Below, piece by piece: positions 8,464 to 15,701 of a stretch of 34,850 bases of DNA. The notes beneath the pieces were generated by a model. That model was given only the letters and a program-made list of their open reading frames with translations. It was not told the DNA's origin and searched no databases. The stretch covers positions 1 to 34,850 of the forward strand of contig JADGOW010000003.1 of the NCBI GenBank assembly GCA_017882765.1, written 5' to 3'. The first letter of the stretch is position 1. Every line of letters begins with the position of its first letter. The stretch comes from Frankiaceae bacterium. GTDB lineage: Bacteria; Actinomycetota; Actinomycetes; Frankiales; Frankiaceae. Made by a program: the position numbers and the translations under genes.

Positions 8464-8491
8464 GGCCGCGCAGACGATCCGAGGGGGAGCG

Positions 8492-8962
8492 GTGCCCGAC
8501 CCGAGCATGCCGTCCGGCGAGCAGCCCAGCATGCAGGGGCTGCTTCAGCAGGCGCTGAAGATGCAGGCCCAGCTCACGGCCGCCCAGGATGAGCTGGCCG
8601 CGGCCGAGGTCGAGGGCAGCGCGGGCGGCGGGCTCGTCACCGCGCGGATGACTGGTTCCGGCGAGCTGGTGGGGCTCGTCATCGACCCCGGCGCGGTCGA
8701 CCAGGAAGACACGGAGACGCTGGCCGACCTGGTGCTGGCGGCTGTCCGGGACGCTAGTCGTGAGGCGCGGCAGCTCGCCGCGGAGAAGATGGGCGTAGTG
8801 ACCGCCGGCCTGGGCGCCCCGGGCGGGCTGGGCGCCCTCAGCGGCCTGGGCGCCCCGGGCGGGCTGGGCGCCCTCAGCGGGCTGGGTGGGCCCGGCGAAC
8901 TCGGTCGTCTCGGCGGGCTGGGCACCCCGGCGGGCTCAGCTTCCCTGCCCGACCCCCCGTGA
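8492..8962 (+). CDS. YbaB/EbfC nucleoid-associated protein with Gly-rich tail
   Basis: The 156-residue product starts at GTG with GAGGGGGAG just upstream. Residues from about 15 to 100 match the YbaB/EbfC family: an N-terminal coiled helix ([20 protein letters not shown]), the central sheet with [20 protein letters not shown] and the C-terminal helix. These small dimers bind DNA and are usually encoded between dnaX and recR, as here. Family members normally end after about 105-110 residues. Here a tail rich in Gly, Leu, Ala and Pro follows, made by a 36-bp DNA unit present about twice (about 8808-8880) with degenerate continuation. The tail is probably disordered and its role is unknown. recR begins 10 bp after the stop. 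Confidence 0.9.
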   Translation: MPDPSMPSGEQPSMQGLLQQALKMQAQLTAAQDELAAAEVEGSAGGGLVTARMTGSGELVGLVIDPGAVDQEDTETLADLVLAAVRDASREARQLAAEKMGVVTAGLGAPGGLGALSGLGAPGGLGALSGLGGPGELGRLGGLGTPAGSASLPDPP

Positions 8963-8972
8963 GGCTGGGGCC

Positions 8973-9572
8973 GTGTATGAAGGGGCCGTCCAGGACCTGA
9001 TCGACGAGCTGGGTCGCCTGCCGGGGATCGGGCCGAAGAGCGCGCAGCGCATCGCCTTCCACGTTCTCCAGGCGAGTGCCACCGACGTCAAGCGGCTTGC
9101 GGCAGTCCTCGTCGACGTGAAGGACAAGGTCCGGTTCTGCAAGGTGTGCGGCAATGTGAGCTCGGCTGAGCTGTGCCGGATCTGCGCCGATCCCCGCCGT
9201 GACCCGGCGCAGATCTGCGTGGTGGAGGAGCCGAAGGATGTCGTTGCGGTCGAGCGCACCCGCGAGTTCCGCGGCCGCTACCACGTCCTGGGCGGGGCGA
9301 TCAGCCCGATCGACGGGGTGGGGCCGGACGACCTGCGGATACGCGAGCTTCTCGCCCGGCTGGCGGATGGAACCGTCACCGAGGTCATCCTCGCGACCGA
9401 TCCCAATCTCGAGGGGGAGGCGACCGCGACCTACCTCGCGCGCCTCGTCAAGCCCATGGGCGTGCACGTGACGCGCCCGGCCAGCGGGCTGCCGGTCGGT
9501 GGCGACCTTGAGTACGCGGACGAGGTCACGCTGGGTCGCGCCTTCGAGGGACGCCGCCAGATCGACGTGTGA
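8973..9572 (+). CDS. recR: Recombination mediator protein RecR
   Basis: The 199-residue protein has every RecR element in order: the helix-hairpin-helix [18 protein letters not shown], a four-cysteine zinc site (56, 59, 68, 71), and the Toprim domain with [12 protein letters not shown] and [18 protein letters not shown]. With RecO and RecF it loads RecA onto single-stranded gaps. The open frame extends upstream into ybaB, but homology starts at GTG 8973 and the length then equals the family norm. It is likely co-transcribed with ybaB. A GC-rich palindrome (CCCCGCGGGG, 9600-9609) follows the stop and could act in termination, though no T-tract is present. Confidence 0.95.
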   Translation: MYEGAVQDLIDELGRLPGIGPKSAQRIAFHVLQASATDVKRLAAVLVDVKDKVRFCKVCGNVSSAELCRICADPRRDPAQICVVEEPKDVVAVERTREFRGRYHVLGGAISPIDGVGPDDLRIRELLARLADGTVTEVILATDPNLEGEATATYLARLVKPMGVHVTRPASGLPVGGDLEYADEVTLGRAFEGRRQIDV

Positions 9573-9618
9573 GGACACGCCGTTCGGCCGCCCTCCGGCC
9601 CCGCGGGGCTGTTACCCG

Positions 9619-9666
9619 CCCGCACCCGCACCCGCACCCGCACCCGCACCCGCACCCGCACCCGCA
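9619..9666 (+). repeat. Hexanucleotide microsatellite, eight CCCGCA units
   Basis: Eight perfect head-to-tail copies of CCCGCA lie about 46 bp after recR. Such slippage-prone tracts vary in copy number; no frame through it resembles a protein. Confidence 0.95.
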
Positions 9667-9715
9667 CGGCGCCCCCGCACCGCGCACCCGCCCGGTCCGA
9701 TTGGTCCGTTTCCCG

Positions 9716-9741
9716 GCACACAGCAGCACAAGATCGGTCCC
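9716..9741 (-). repeat. Diverged copy of the intergenic repeat found at 2269
   Basis: Read on the minus strand, this begins GGGACCGATCTTGTGC and ends TGTGTGC. It matches the first 26 bases of the 53-bp unit at 2269 with three differences. Weaker similarity continues for about 20 more bases toward 9696. Confidence 0.7.
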
Positions 9742-9789
9742 GTTCGCGACGAATGCCCCATCTGAAGACCGGGACAAATCGCCTTCGTG

Positions 9790-9809
9790 GTGCCGACGTG
9801 TGTCGGCAC
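9790..9809. terminator. Small hairpin between recR and the SRPBCC gene
   Basis: GTGCCGA (9790-9796) and TCGGCAC (9803-9809) form a 7-bp stem with a 6-nt loop between convergent genes. No T-run follows, so a terminator role is a guess. Confidence 0.3.
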
Positions 9810-9948
9810 TGAACGGACTGACATTCCGAGCGGCCCCGGTCGGGTGGGCGGCCGTGCAGTGGCGTGCACCACCCCCGTGTCGGTGGAGCAGGCCCAGATG
9901 CGCGCCCACTCTTCCGCTCGCCAGCTCGCGCCGTCCGTCTCGGTGCCG

Positions 9949-10497
9949 TCAGGTGTGCTGCTCGCGCTGCAGCGCCTTCTCGGGCGGGGGATGCCATGCC
10001 AGGTGATGCCCTGATTTATTGCGTTCGGCCTCCGCCTTGATGCTGCACAGCGAAGTGAGAATGCCTCGGCGCTGTTTCTTGGGGAGGCGGCACACCTTGT
10101 AGAAGAGCCTTAGGCTACCGGCGCCCTTTCTCGGCTCGATCACCTGCATCTGGTGCTCCAGGCGCGTCCCGCCGCCTTCAGGAATCAGCCCGTAACGCCA
10201 GAAGACGCGACCACCTTCGCCTCTGTTGCGCTCCTTCATGGGAGGGAACGACACCCATCGGAGCTCGCGCTCCGGATCCACGGCGAGGATGTCGGAAGGG
10301 GCGTCGAATCTTTGCGGTCCGAATCGCTCATGCGCCACGAAGCTGCGCCCGGGCGCGACTGGGCCGTCGAACTCGACGGCCTTCGTGATGCTCTTGGGCC
10401 CCGCGAATTCGGGATGTCGCCGGATGTCGGTGACCAGTGCCCATACGGTGGCCGGGGGGGCGTCCACGAGCACGTTCTCGGTGATGTCGACCAGCAT
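9949..10497 (-). CDS. SRPBCC family protein (polyketide cyclase/dehydrase-like)
   Basis: The 182-residue product starts MLVDITENVLVDAPPATVWA, the first strand and helix of the SRPBCC lipid-binding fold, then shows a central GGRVFWRYGLIPEGGGTRLE strand pair and a long C-terminal helical region with many Arg and Lys. These proteins bind or modify hydrophobic small molecules; the ligand is unknown. ATG at 10497 is chosen because the family start coincides and GGGAG lies 7 nt upstream; an in-frame ATG 36 nt earlier is less likely. The open frame continues far upstream, but that part is only the antisense of the neighbouring gene. It faces the membrane-protein gene at 10651 divergently. Confidence 0.8.
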   Translation of the reverse strand: MLVDITENVLVDAPPATVWALVTDIRRHPEFAGPKSITKAVEFDGPVAPGRSFVAHERFGPQRFDAPSDILAVDPERELRWVSFPPMKERNRGEGGRVFWRYGLIPEGGGTRLEHQMQVIEPRKGAGSLRLFYKVCRLPKKQRRGILTSLCSIKAEAERNKSGHHLAWHPPPEKALQREQHT

Positions 10498-10650
10498 CGC
10501 TATCTCCCGGGTCCGGCCGGTCACTGGGGCCATTTCCGAGTGTGCCTTACCGCTCCCGTACCGGGTACGCCGGGCGGCTGAGGACTGTGCGTACGCTCGT
10601 CCGCACGGGACCGATCGCGGGTGTCCGCGCGTGCGGCGGGGAGGGTGACG

Positions 10651-11109
10651 ATGTTGGTCACGACCCACGTGTTCGTCGGCGCCCTGATCGGGCTGGCAAT
10701 GCCCAACCCGGTGTCGGCTTTTGCCGCCGGGGCCAGCAGTCATCTCGCACTCGACGCCGTGCCCCATTGGGGGCCCCTGCCCGAGGCGGATTGGTATCCC
10801 GTCGCGCGCGCGGACGGGCTCGCCGGGCTGTCCTCGATCCTCACCTGCGCCGTGGTGACCCCCCGCCGCCGGCTTCCAGGTGTGCTTGCTGGCATCGCGG
10901 GCTCGGCCGTGGTCGACATGGACAAGCCGATGGGCTACTGGTTCGGACGCAGCCCGTGGCCGGGCTGGTTCGATCGGTTCCACGTCTGGGTCCAGCGCGA
11001 GGCCCCGACCAGGCTGCCTCGCGACGTGGCGGTCTGCGCGGTGGTCGGCGGGGTGACCGTGGCGGTGTTGTGGCTGTCCGGCCGCCAGGCCCGAGCGAGG
11101 TGTCCTTGA
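10651..11109 (+). CDS. Small membrane protein, possibly membrane-bound metal-dependent hydrolase-like
   Basis: The 152-residue protein starts at ATG 10651 behind GGGGAGGG. It has three to four hydrophobic segments. Near the N-terminus it reads THVFVGALIGLAM and then SSHLALDAVPHWG. A His-x3-Asp pair next to a second histidine in a first membrane helix is the arrangement of the YdjM/DUF457 'membrane-bound metal-dependent hydrolase' family, so I suggest that relation. The family has no firmly known function. A later segment WVQREAPTRLPRD faces the cytoplasm or the outside, which I cannot decide. It stands alone, divergent from the SRPBCC gene. Confidence 0.65.
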   Translation: MLVTTHVFVGALIGLAMPNPVSAFAAGASSHLALDAVPHWGPLPEADWYPVARADGLAGLSSILTCAVVTPRRRLPGVLAGIAGSAVVDMDKPMGYWFGRSPWPGWFDRFHVWVQREAPTRLPRDVAVCAVVGGVTVAVLWLSGRQARARCP

Positions 11110-11178
11110 GGGTGGGGCACGAGGTGGCGAGCAGGATGACCCGCCGGTTCCCGAAGTCATACCAATCGGGCAACCGGC

Positions 11179-11205
11179 GCAAAGGGTGCAAAGGGTGCAA
11201 AGGGT
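11179..11205 (+). repeat. Three 9-bp direct repeats
   Basis: GCAAAGGGT occurs three times without gap in the leader region before ask, ending 83 bp before the proposed promoter. The role is unknown. Confidence 0.9.
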
Positions 11206-11288
11206 GTGGTCACGGTGGCGGTTGGGACGAGACCTTCGCCGGCCCGGCCAGGCGAGGCTTACCGCGGCAGGGGCGCGGCCGCGCTGCG

Positions 11289-11294
11289 TAGCCT
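11289..11294 (+). promoter_or_regulatory. -10 box for a probable leaderless ask transcript
   Basis: TAGCCT ends 7 nt before the GTG of ask and there is no ribosome binding site. This spacing places the transcription start on the start codon, as in many actinobacterial leaderless genes. Confidence 0.5.
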
Positions 11295-11301
11295 TGTCGC
11301 C

Positions 11302-12594
11302 GTGGGCTTGGTGGTACAGAAGTACGGCGGTTCGTCGGTGGCCGATGCCGAGCGCATCAGGCGTGTCGCCGAGCGCATCGTCGCGGTGCGCAAGCGCGGG
11401 GACAGCGTCGTCGTCGTGGTCTCCGCGATGGGCGACACGACCGATGAGCTGCTCGCCCTCGCTCAGCAGGTGTCCCCGCTGCCCCAGGCGCGCGAGCTGG
11501 ACATGCTGCTCACAGCGGGCGAGCGGATCAGCATGGCCCTGCTCGCCATGGCGATCTCCAGCCTGGGGCTGAAGGCCCGCTCGTTCACCGGCTCTCAGGC
11601 CGGTATGATCACCGATTCAGCGCACGGCCGGGCCCGGATCATCGACGTCACTCCCGGCCGCATCCGTGCCGCGCTGGAAGAGGGTGCGATCGCCATCGTC
11701 GCCGGGTTCCAGGGGGTCAGCCAGGACACCAAGGACGTCACGACGCTCGGCCGCGGCGGCTCGGACACGACCGCCGTCGCTCTCGCCGCATCCCTGCACG
11801 CGGATGTCTGTGAGATCTACACCGACGTCGACGGGGTGTTCACCGCCGATCCGCGCATCGTGCCGCACGCCCGCAAGCTCGACCGCGTGTCCTACGAGGA
11901 GATGCTGGAGTTGGCGGCGATGGGGGCCAAGGTCCTGATGTTGCGTTGCGTCGAGTATGCGCGGCGCTACGACGTGCCGGTGCACGTCCGCTCGTCGTTC
12001 TCGGCCCACGACGGCACTCTCGTGACCGCGAAGGCAGCCATCCAGAGCACGGAGGAGACCGTGGAGCACGCCATCATCAGCGGAGTCGCGCACGATCGCA
12101 GCGAGGCAAAGGTGACGGTCGTGGGGTGTCCCGACAAGCCGGGCGTCGCGGCCTCGGTCTTCCGCGCGCTCGCGGACGCCGGCGTCAACCTCGACATGAT
12201 CGTCCAGGTCGGCAGCGTCTCGGTCGGGACGGCGTCGCAGGCGGGCCGCGCCGACATCTCCTTCACCGTGCCCGAGGCGGACGGCGCCCACGCGATCCAG
12301 GCGCTGGAGAAGGTGCGGCCGGAGATCGGGTTCGAGCGGACCGTCTATGACGAGCACATCGGTAAGGTGTCGCTGATCGGGGCGGGGATGAAGTCGCATC
12401 CCGGGGTGTCGGCGACCTTCTTCGGCGCCCTGGCGGACGCCGGGATCAACGTCGAGATCATCTCGACGTCGGAGATCCGCATTAGCGTGGTGGTCAGGGA
12501 TTCGGACGTGCCCGGCGCGGTGCGCTCGGTCCACGACGCGTTCGAGTTGGGCGGCGAGGACGAGGCGATGGTGTACGCGGGGAGCGGGCGATGA
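11302..12594 (+). CDS. ask: Aspartate kinase
   Basis: The 430-residue enzyme phosphorylates aspartate, the first step toward diaminopimelate, lysine, methionine and threonine. The N-terminal kinase domain has the conserved [16 protein letters not shown] start, a glycine-rich [16 protein letters not shown] loop and [16 protein letters not shown]. The C-terminal part holds two ACT domains (beginning near [16 protein letters not shown] and [17 protein letters not shown]), the site of lysine/threonine feedback inhibition. GTG 11302 is chosen because family members start right there and a -10 box lies 7 nt ahead. An internal ribosome site near 12051 could produce a separate regulatory subunit. The stop overlaps the ATG of asd. 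Confidence 0.96.
   Translation: MGLVVQKYGGSSVADAERIRRVAERIVAVRKRGDSVVVVVSAMGDTTDELLALAQQVSPLPQARELDMLLTAGERISMALLAMAISSLGLKARSFTGSQAGMITDSAHGRARIIDVTPGRIRAALEEGAIAIVAGFQGVSQDTKDVTTLGRGGSDTTAVALAASLHADVCEIYTDVDGVFTADPRIVPHARKLDRVSYEEMLELAAMGAKVLMLRCVEYARRYDVPVHVRSSFSAHDGTLVTAKAAIQSTEETVEHAIISGVAHDRSEAKVTVVGCPDKPGVAASVFRALADAGVNLDMIVQVGSVSVGTASQAGRADISFTVPEADGAHAIQALEKVRPEIGFERTVYDEHIGKVSLIGAGMKSHPGVSATFFGALADAGINVEIISTSEIRISVVVRDSDVPGAVRSVHDAFELGGEDEAMVYAGSGR
12051..12063 (+). promoter_or_regulatory. Internal ribosome site and GTG for the aspartate kinase beta subunit
   Basis: GGAGGAG followed 3 nt later by in-frame GTG at 12061 lies just before the first ACT domain. In Corynebacterium and Bacillus class aspartate kinases an in-frame internal start makes a beta subunit of this kind. 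Here it would give 177 residues ending at 12594. Confidence 0.55.
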
Positions 12595-13646
12595 GCGCCC
12601 GGCCGGGCCCACGGCTTGCGGTGGTCGGTGCGACCGGTGCCGTCGGTGGGGTGATGCTGTCGCTGCTCGATGAGCGGCCCGCGCACTGGGGCGACATCCG
12701 GCTGGTGGCCTCCGCCCGCAGCGCCGGCCGGCGGCTGAGCGTGCGGGGCGAGCAGGTCGAGGTCAGGGCTCTGTCGCCGGAGGTCTTCGACGGGGTCGAC
12801 GTGGCCGTCTTCGACGTGCCCGACGAGGTGTCAAAGCAGTGGGCCCCGGTGGCGGCAGCGCACGGCGCGGTCGCGGTCGACAACAGCGGCGCGTTCCGGA
12901 TGGATCCGGACGTTCCGCTCGTCGTTCCCGAGGTCAACCCGCAGGCGGTGGACGATCGTCCGCGCGGCATCATCAGCAACCCGAACTGCACGACCCTCTC
13001 GATGATCGTCGCGATCGGCGCGCTGCACCGGCGCTACGGTGTCGAGGCGCTTGTCGTCGCGAGCTACCAGGCGGCCAGCGGGGCCGGCCAAGCCGGCATC
13101 GACACGCTCTACGACCAGATCGAGGCGGTGGCCGGGGCCCGTGACGTCGGGCAGGTCGCCGGGGACGTCCGCAAGAGCGTCGGCGGCGCGCTGGGGCCCT
13201 TCCCCGCGCCGCTGGCACTCAACGTCGTCCCCTGGGCGGGCTCGGCGAAGCCGGACGGGTGGACCTCGGAGGAGCTGAAGGTCCGCAACGAATCCCGCAA
13301 GATTCTCGGGCTTCCCGACCTGCGGGTTTCGGCGACCTGCGTGCGGGTGCCGGTCGTGACCACGCACTCGCTCGCAGTCCACGCCGAGTTCGCGAGCGAG
13401 GTGTCAGCCGCGGAGGCACGCGATGTTCTGCGGGCCGCGTCAGGGGTCGTGGTTCTCGACGATCCGGCGGGGACGGAGTTCCCCACGCCGGCCGACGTCG
13501 TCGGGACCGACCCGACGTACGTGGGTCGCATTCGGCGGGCGCTGGACGATCCAAAGGCGCTCGATCTGTTCCTGTGCGGCGACAACCTTCGCAAGGGGGC
13601 CGCGCTGAACACCCTCCAGATCGCCGAGATGGTCTCCGGCGGCTGA
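12591..13646 (+). CDS. asd: Aspartate-semialdehyde dehydrogenase
   Basis: The 351-residue enzyme reduces aspartyl phosphate to the semialdehyde with NADPH, the step after ask. It has the Rossmann motif [10 protein letters not shown] (11-20), the catalytic cysteine in NPNCTT (Cys133) and the general-base histidine in [13 protein letters not shown]. Its ATG lies inside the end of ask in an ATGA junction, so the two genes are translationally coupled. A hairpin follows the stop. Length and motif order are as usual for the actinobacterial family. Confidence 0.97.
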   Translation: MSARPGPRLAVVGATGAVGGVMLSLLDERPAHWGDIRLVASARSAGRRLSVRGEQVEVRALSPEVFDGVDVAVFDVPDEVSKQWAPVAAAHGAVAVDNSGAFRMDPDVPLVVPEVNPQAVDDRPRGIISNPNCTTLSMIVAIGALHRRYGVEALVVASYQAASGAGQAGIDTLYDQIEAVAGARDVGQVAGDVRKSVGGALGPFPAPLALNVVPWAGSAKPDGWTSEELKVRNESRKILGLPDLRVSATCVRVPVVTTHSLAVHAEFASEVSAAEARDVLRAASGVVVLDDPAGTEFPTPADVVGTDPTYVGRIRRALDDPKALDLFLCGDNLRKGAALNTLQIAEMVSGG

Positions 13647-13651
13647 CTCGG

Positions 13652-13666
13652 GCGGGCATCGCCCGC
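13652..13666. terminator. Candidate hairpin between convergent genes
   Basis: GCGGGC-ATC-GCCCGC is a 6-bp perfect stem with a 3-nt loop, 5 bp after the asd stop and before the convergent gene ending at 13696. There is no T-run. Confidence 0.35.
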
Positions 13667-13695
13667 ACGGCGGTGGGTGCGCTGACCTCGCCTGC

Positions 13696-14721
13696 CTATC
13701 GTTCGGCGACTCGGCTGAGCGCATTCGAGACGAGCATGCCGTTCTGCGAGAGCACGTCGAGCCAGTGGTTCATCCGCTCGGCGTTCGTCGTGTCCCGCCA
13801 GTGTCGGAAGAGGTCTCGGGCATCGTCGACGGGCAGGCGGCCGGGAGGGTCGTGGATCTCAAGCGTGAAAGAGGCGCCCTGCGGGCCGCGCGTTTCGGCG
13901 GCCGTCGTGACGATCGCCTCCAGGCCGCCGGCGCCGTAGAGCAGGTCGAGCGATCTGCGCCCGCCGAACGCGAAGGGCACCGGCAGCCGGGTGAGGAAGC
14001 TGGCATGGTCGGCAAGCCCCGGGCGCAGTGGATGCCCGTCATGCAGGTGGAAGTGCAGCGGCCCGCCGAGCAGAGCGAGGCCTCGGATGAGGTCCAGGAC
14101 GGTGCCCAGCGCGGAGCGCACGGCGGCCTGGACGTCGTCGACCAACTCCGGTAGCCGCGGGTCCGTGGTGGTCAAGGTGGTGACATCGAGTCCCGGGTGC
14201 CGGTGGCCGAACGTGGTGCGGGCCGCCCGGATGCCGACGTGGCCGACATCCAGGCAGATGCCGGCCGTGGGAATCGGCGCGAGCCGCTCCGCCACCGCAA
14301 GGAACCGGCCTGGATCGAGCCCGGCTGCGTACTCGAGCCACAGGCGCGGTGGCCCCGGCAGGCTCCGGAACCGGCCGTCGAGGTAGGAGACGGCCTCGGC
14401 TAGATCGTCGATGCGGTCGGCCATCTGCGCCCGGTCATGGGCCACGAAGCCATCGACCCGCCCGGCGAACCGGACGGCGAGCTGTTCCACCTTCTCGCGG
14501 TCGCGCGGCACGAGCAGGTTGATGCCGCGGCTGAGGTGCACGACCGGCGCAGTCGCTGCCGCCGGCGCGTAGGTGAGGACCCAGGAGAGTTCGTCGGCGT
14601 TGTCGGCGTAGACCTCAGCGGCGAGGCCTGCCTCCTCGAATCGTCGCCGGGCCAGTTCGAGGAGCGCGTCGTCCCCGCCGATCCGCTTCTGGAACAGGGC
14701 ACGGATCACTGGCGCCGTCAT
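13696..14721 (-). CDS. TIM-barrel protein of the sugar isomerase/AP endonuclease 2 type
   Basis: The 341-residue product contains GICLDVGHVG, then HFHLHDGHPL, and later FTLEIHDP. These spaced Asp/His/Glu residues at strand ends are the metal-site pattern of xylose-isomerase-like TIM barrels, though I cannot assign a substrate. ATG 14721 is chosen: it overlaps the stop of the upstream propeller gene as ATGA, which indicates coupled translation. The open frame runs upstream over that gene, but that part is antisense noise. It is the last gene of the CotH cluster, so it may act on a product of the other two; this is inference. It has no signal peptide, so it should be cytoplasmic. Confidence 0.7.
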   Translation of the reverse strand: MTAPVIRALFQKRIGGDDALLELARRRFEEAGLAAEVYADNADELSWVLTYAPAAATAPVVHLSRGINLLVPRDREKVEQLAVRFAGRVDGFVAHDRAQMADRIDDLAEAVSYLDGRFRSLPGPPRLWLEYAAGLDPGRFLAVAERLAPIPTAGICLDVGHVGIRAARTTFGHRHPGLDVTTLTTTDPRLPELVDDVQAAVRSALGTVLDLIRGLALLGGPLHFHLHDGHPLRPGLADHASFLTRLPVPFAFGGRRSLDLLYGAGGLEAIVTTAAETRGPQGASFTLEIHDPPGRLPVDDARDLFRHWRDTTNAERMNHWLDVLSQNGMLVSNALSRVAER

Positions 14722-15689
14722 CGGCCACCAGATGTCGCGCTGCTGTGCCGGCGTCCCCGCATCGGGGCGGCCTGTTCCCCAGACGGGTACACGAGTTCGG
14801 CTGCCTGCTGCGTCGACGGGACGGCGAACAAGTGCAGCGACTGGTCCTTCTTCCGGCACCGTGCGGGTTGTGTCGGCTTCGCTTTGTCCGAGACCACGGC
14901 GAGGCGGTCGGCGCCGAGCCACGCGACACCCTCCGGGGTTGCGTACACCGTCTTGCCCTGCGCATCGCGCGGGAATCCGAACACCGCGCCCTCGTCCACG
15001 ACGTCCCAGCCGGACGCAGTCAGCGTCCCGAGCCAGAGGGCCGACGAGGCCTGGGAGACGACCGCCACGCGCTCGCCGTCGACAGCCAGGCTGCTGTAGT
15101 CCTCGAAGGGCAGCGATTTCGGGAGCCGAATGGTGGCGGCACGAGCCCAGTCGCGACCTTCCCTTGCGAAGACGTGCACCCGCCCGCCGCCGGTCCGCCG
15201 CCCCGCCGCTCCGCCCTTGCACCTGTTGCCTTCGCAGGAGGCGAGCAAGAACCGCTCGCCCTCGCGGCTGACGAGGGTGAGCCCCTCGATGCCCTTGTTG
15301 GGCGTCTCGAGCGGCAGGTCGAGCCAACCCGAGCTGACGTGCCGGAACGTTGAGTCGTATTCCCGAACCTTCGCCATGAATCGGTTGCCCCGGCGCCGCG
15401 CCTCGACCAGAAGGAAGAAGTCGCCGGTGGCAGGGTCGTGGGCGATGTCCTCGTAGCCGACGTCGCGCCCGCGCCCGGCGTCGATGAGCACGTTGTCGGG
15501 CGCGGCGGGTTCCAGCTCGGTGGATATCCGCCCGACGCGGGTCGTGTTGTCGAAGATGATGTAGCAGACGCTTCCCACCGCAACGACGCCACTGGCCTCG
15601 AAGCGCTCGGTGTCGGGCGCGCCCAGCAGGCGTGCGATCTTCGCCTCACCGAGCAGCTGCAGCGACCCGGCATCGGCGGGTGCAGCCAT
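14718..15689 (-). CDS. Phytase-like / SdiA-regulated-like beta-propeller protein
   Basis: The 323-residue product has repeated short strands with patterns like GRDVGYEDIAHDPATGDFF, NKGIEGLTLVSREGERFLL and FEDYSSLAVDGERVAVVSQ. Acidic pairs E-D or E-G-L ahead of each blade are typical of the esterase-like/phytase-like and SdiA-regulated (YjiK) propellers, which bind calcium and may hydrolyse phosphoesters. No signal peptide is seen, in contrast to true phytases. ATG 15689 follows a GTG at 15692; either may be used. The start lies about 12 bp after the CotH gene stop and its own stop overlaps the TIM-barrel gene, so all three form one operon. The activity remains unproven. Confidence 0.65.
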   Translation of the reverse strand: MAAPADAGSLQLLGEAKIARLLGAPDTERFEASGVVAVGSVCYIIFDNTTRVGRISTELEPAAPDNVLIDAGRGRDVGYEDIAHDPATGDFFLLVEARRRGNRFMAKVREYDSTFRHVSSGWLDLPLETPNKGIEGLTLVSREGERFLLASCEGNRCKGGAAGRRTGGGRVHVFAREGRDWARAATIRLPKSLPFEDYSSLAVDGERVAVVSQASSALWLGTLTASGWDVVDEGAVFGFPRDAQGKTVYATPEGVAWLGADRLAVVSDKAKPTQPARCRKKDQSLHLFAVPSTQQAAELVYPSGEQAAPMRGRRHSSATSGGR

Positions 15690-15701
15690 CACCGGTGCGC
15701 C

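Larger units (their letters stand above)
9573..9948. other. Non-coding gap with simple and dispersed repeats
   Basis: No gene is supported. The gap contains eight CCCGCA hexamers (9619-9666), a diverged copy of the intergenic repeat seen at 2269 (9716-9741, opposite strand) and a small hairpin (9790-9809). Confidence 0.6.

Noticed and set aside
9619-9666. Hexamer tract considered as CRISPR
   Set aside because: Units are 6 bp with no spacers; it is a simple microsatellite.
9949-11160. 403-residue minus-strand open frame
   Set aside because: Only the part from 10497 downward resembles a protein family; the N-terminal half is antisense to the membrane protein at 10651 and is Pro/Arg-rich noise.
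13696-15327. Extension of the TIM-barrel frame to 543 residues
   Set aside because: Upstream of 14721 the frame overlaps the propeller gene and shows no homology; the ATGA overlap gives a better start.
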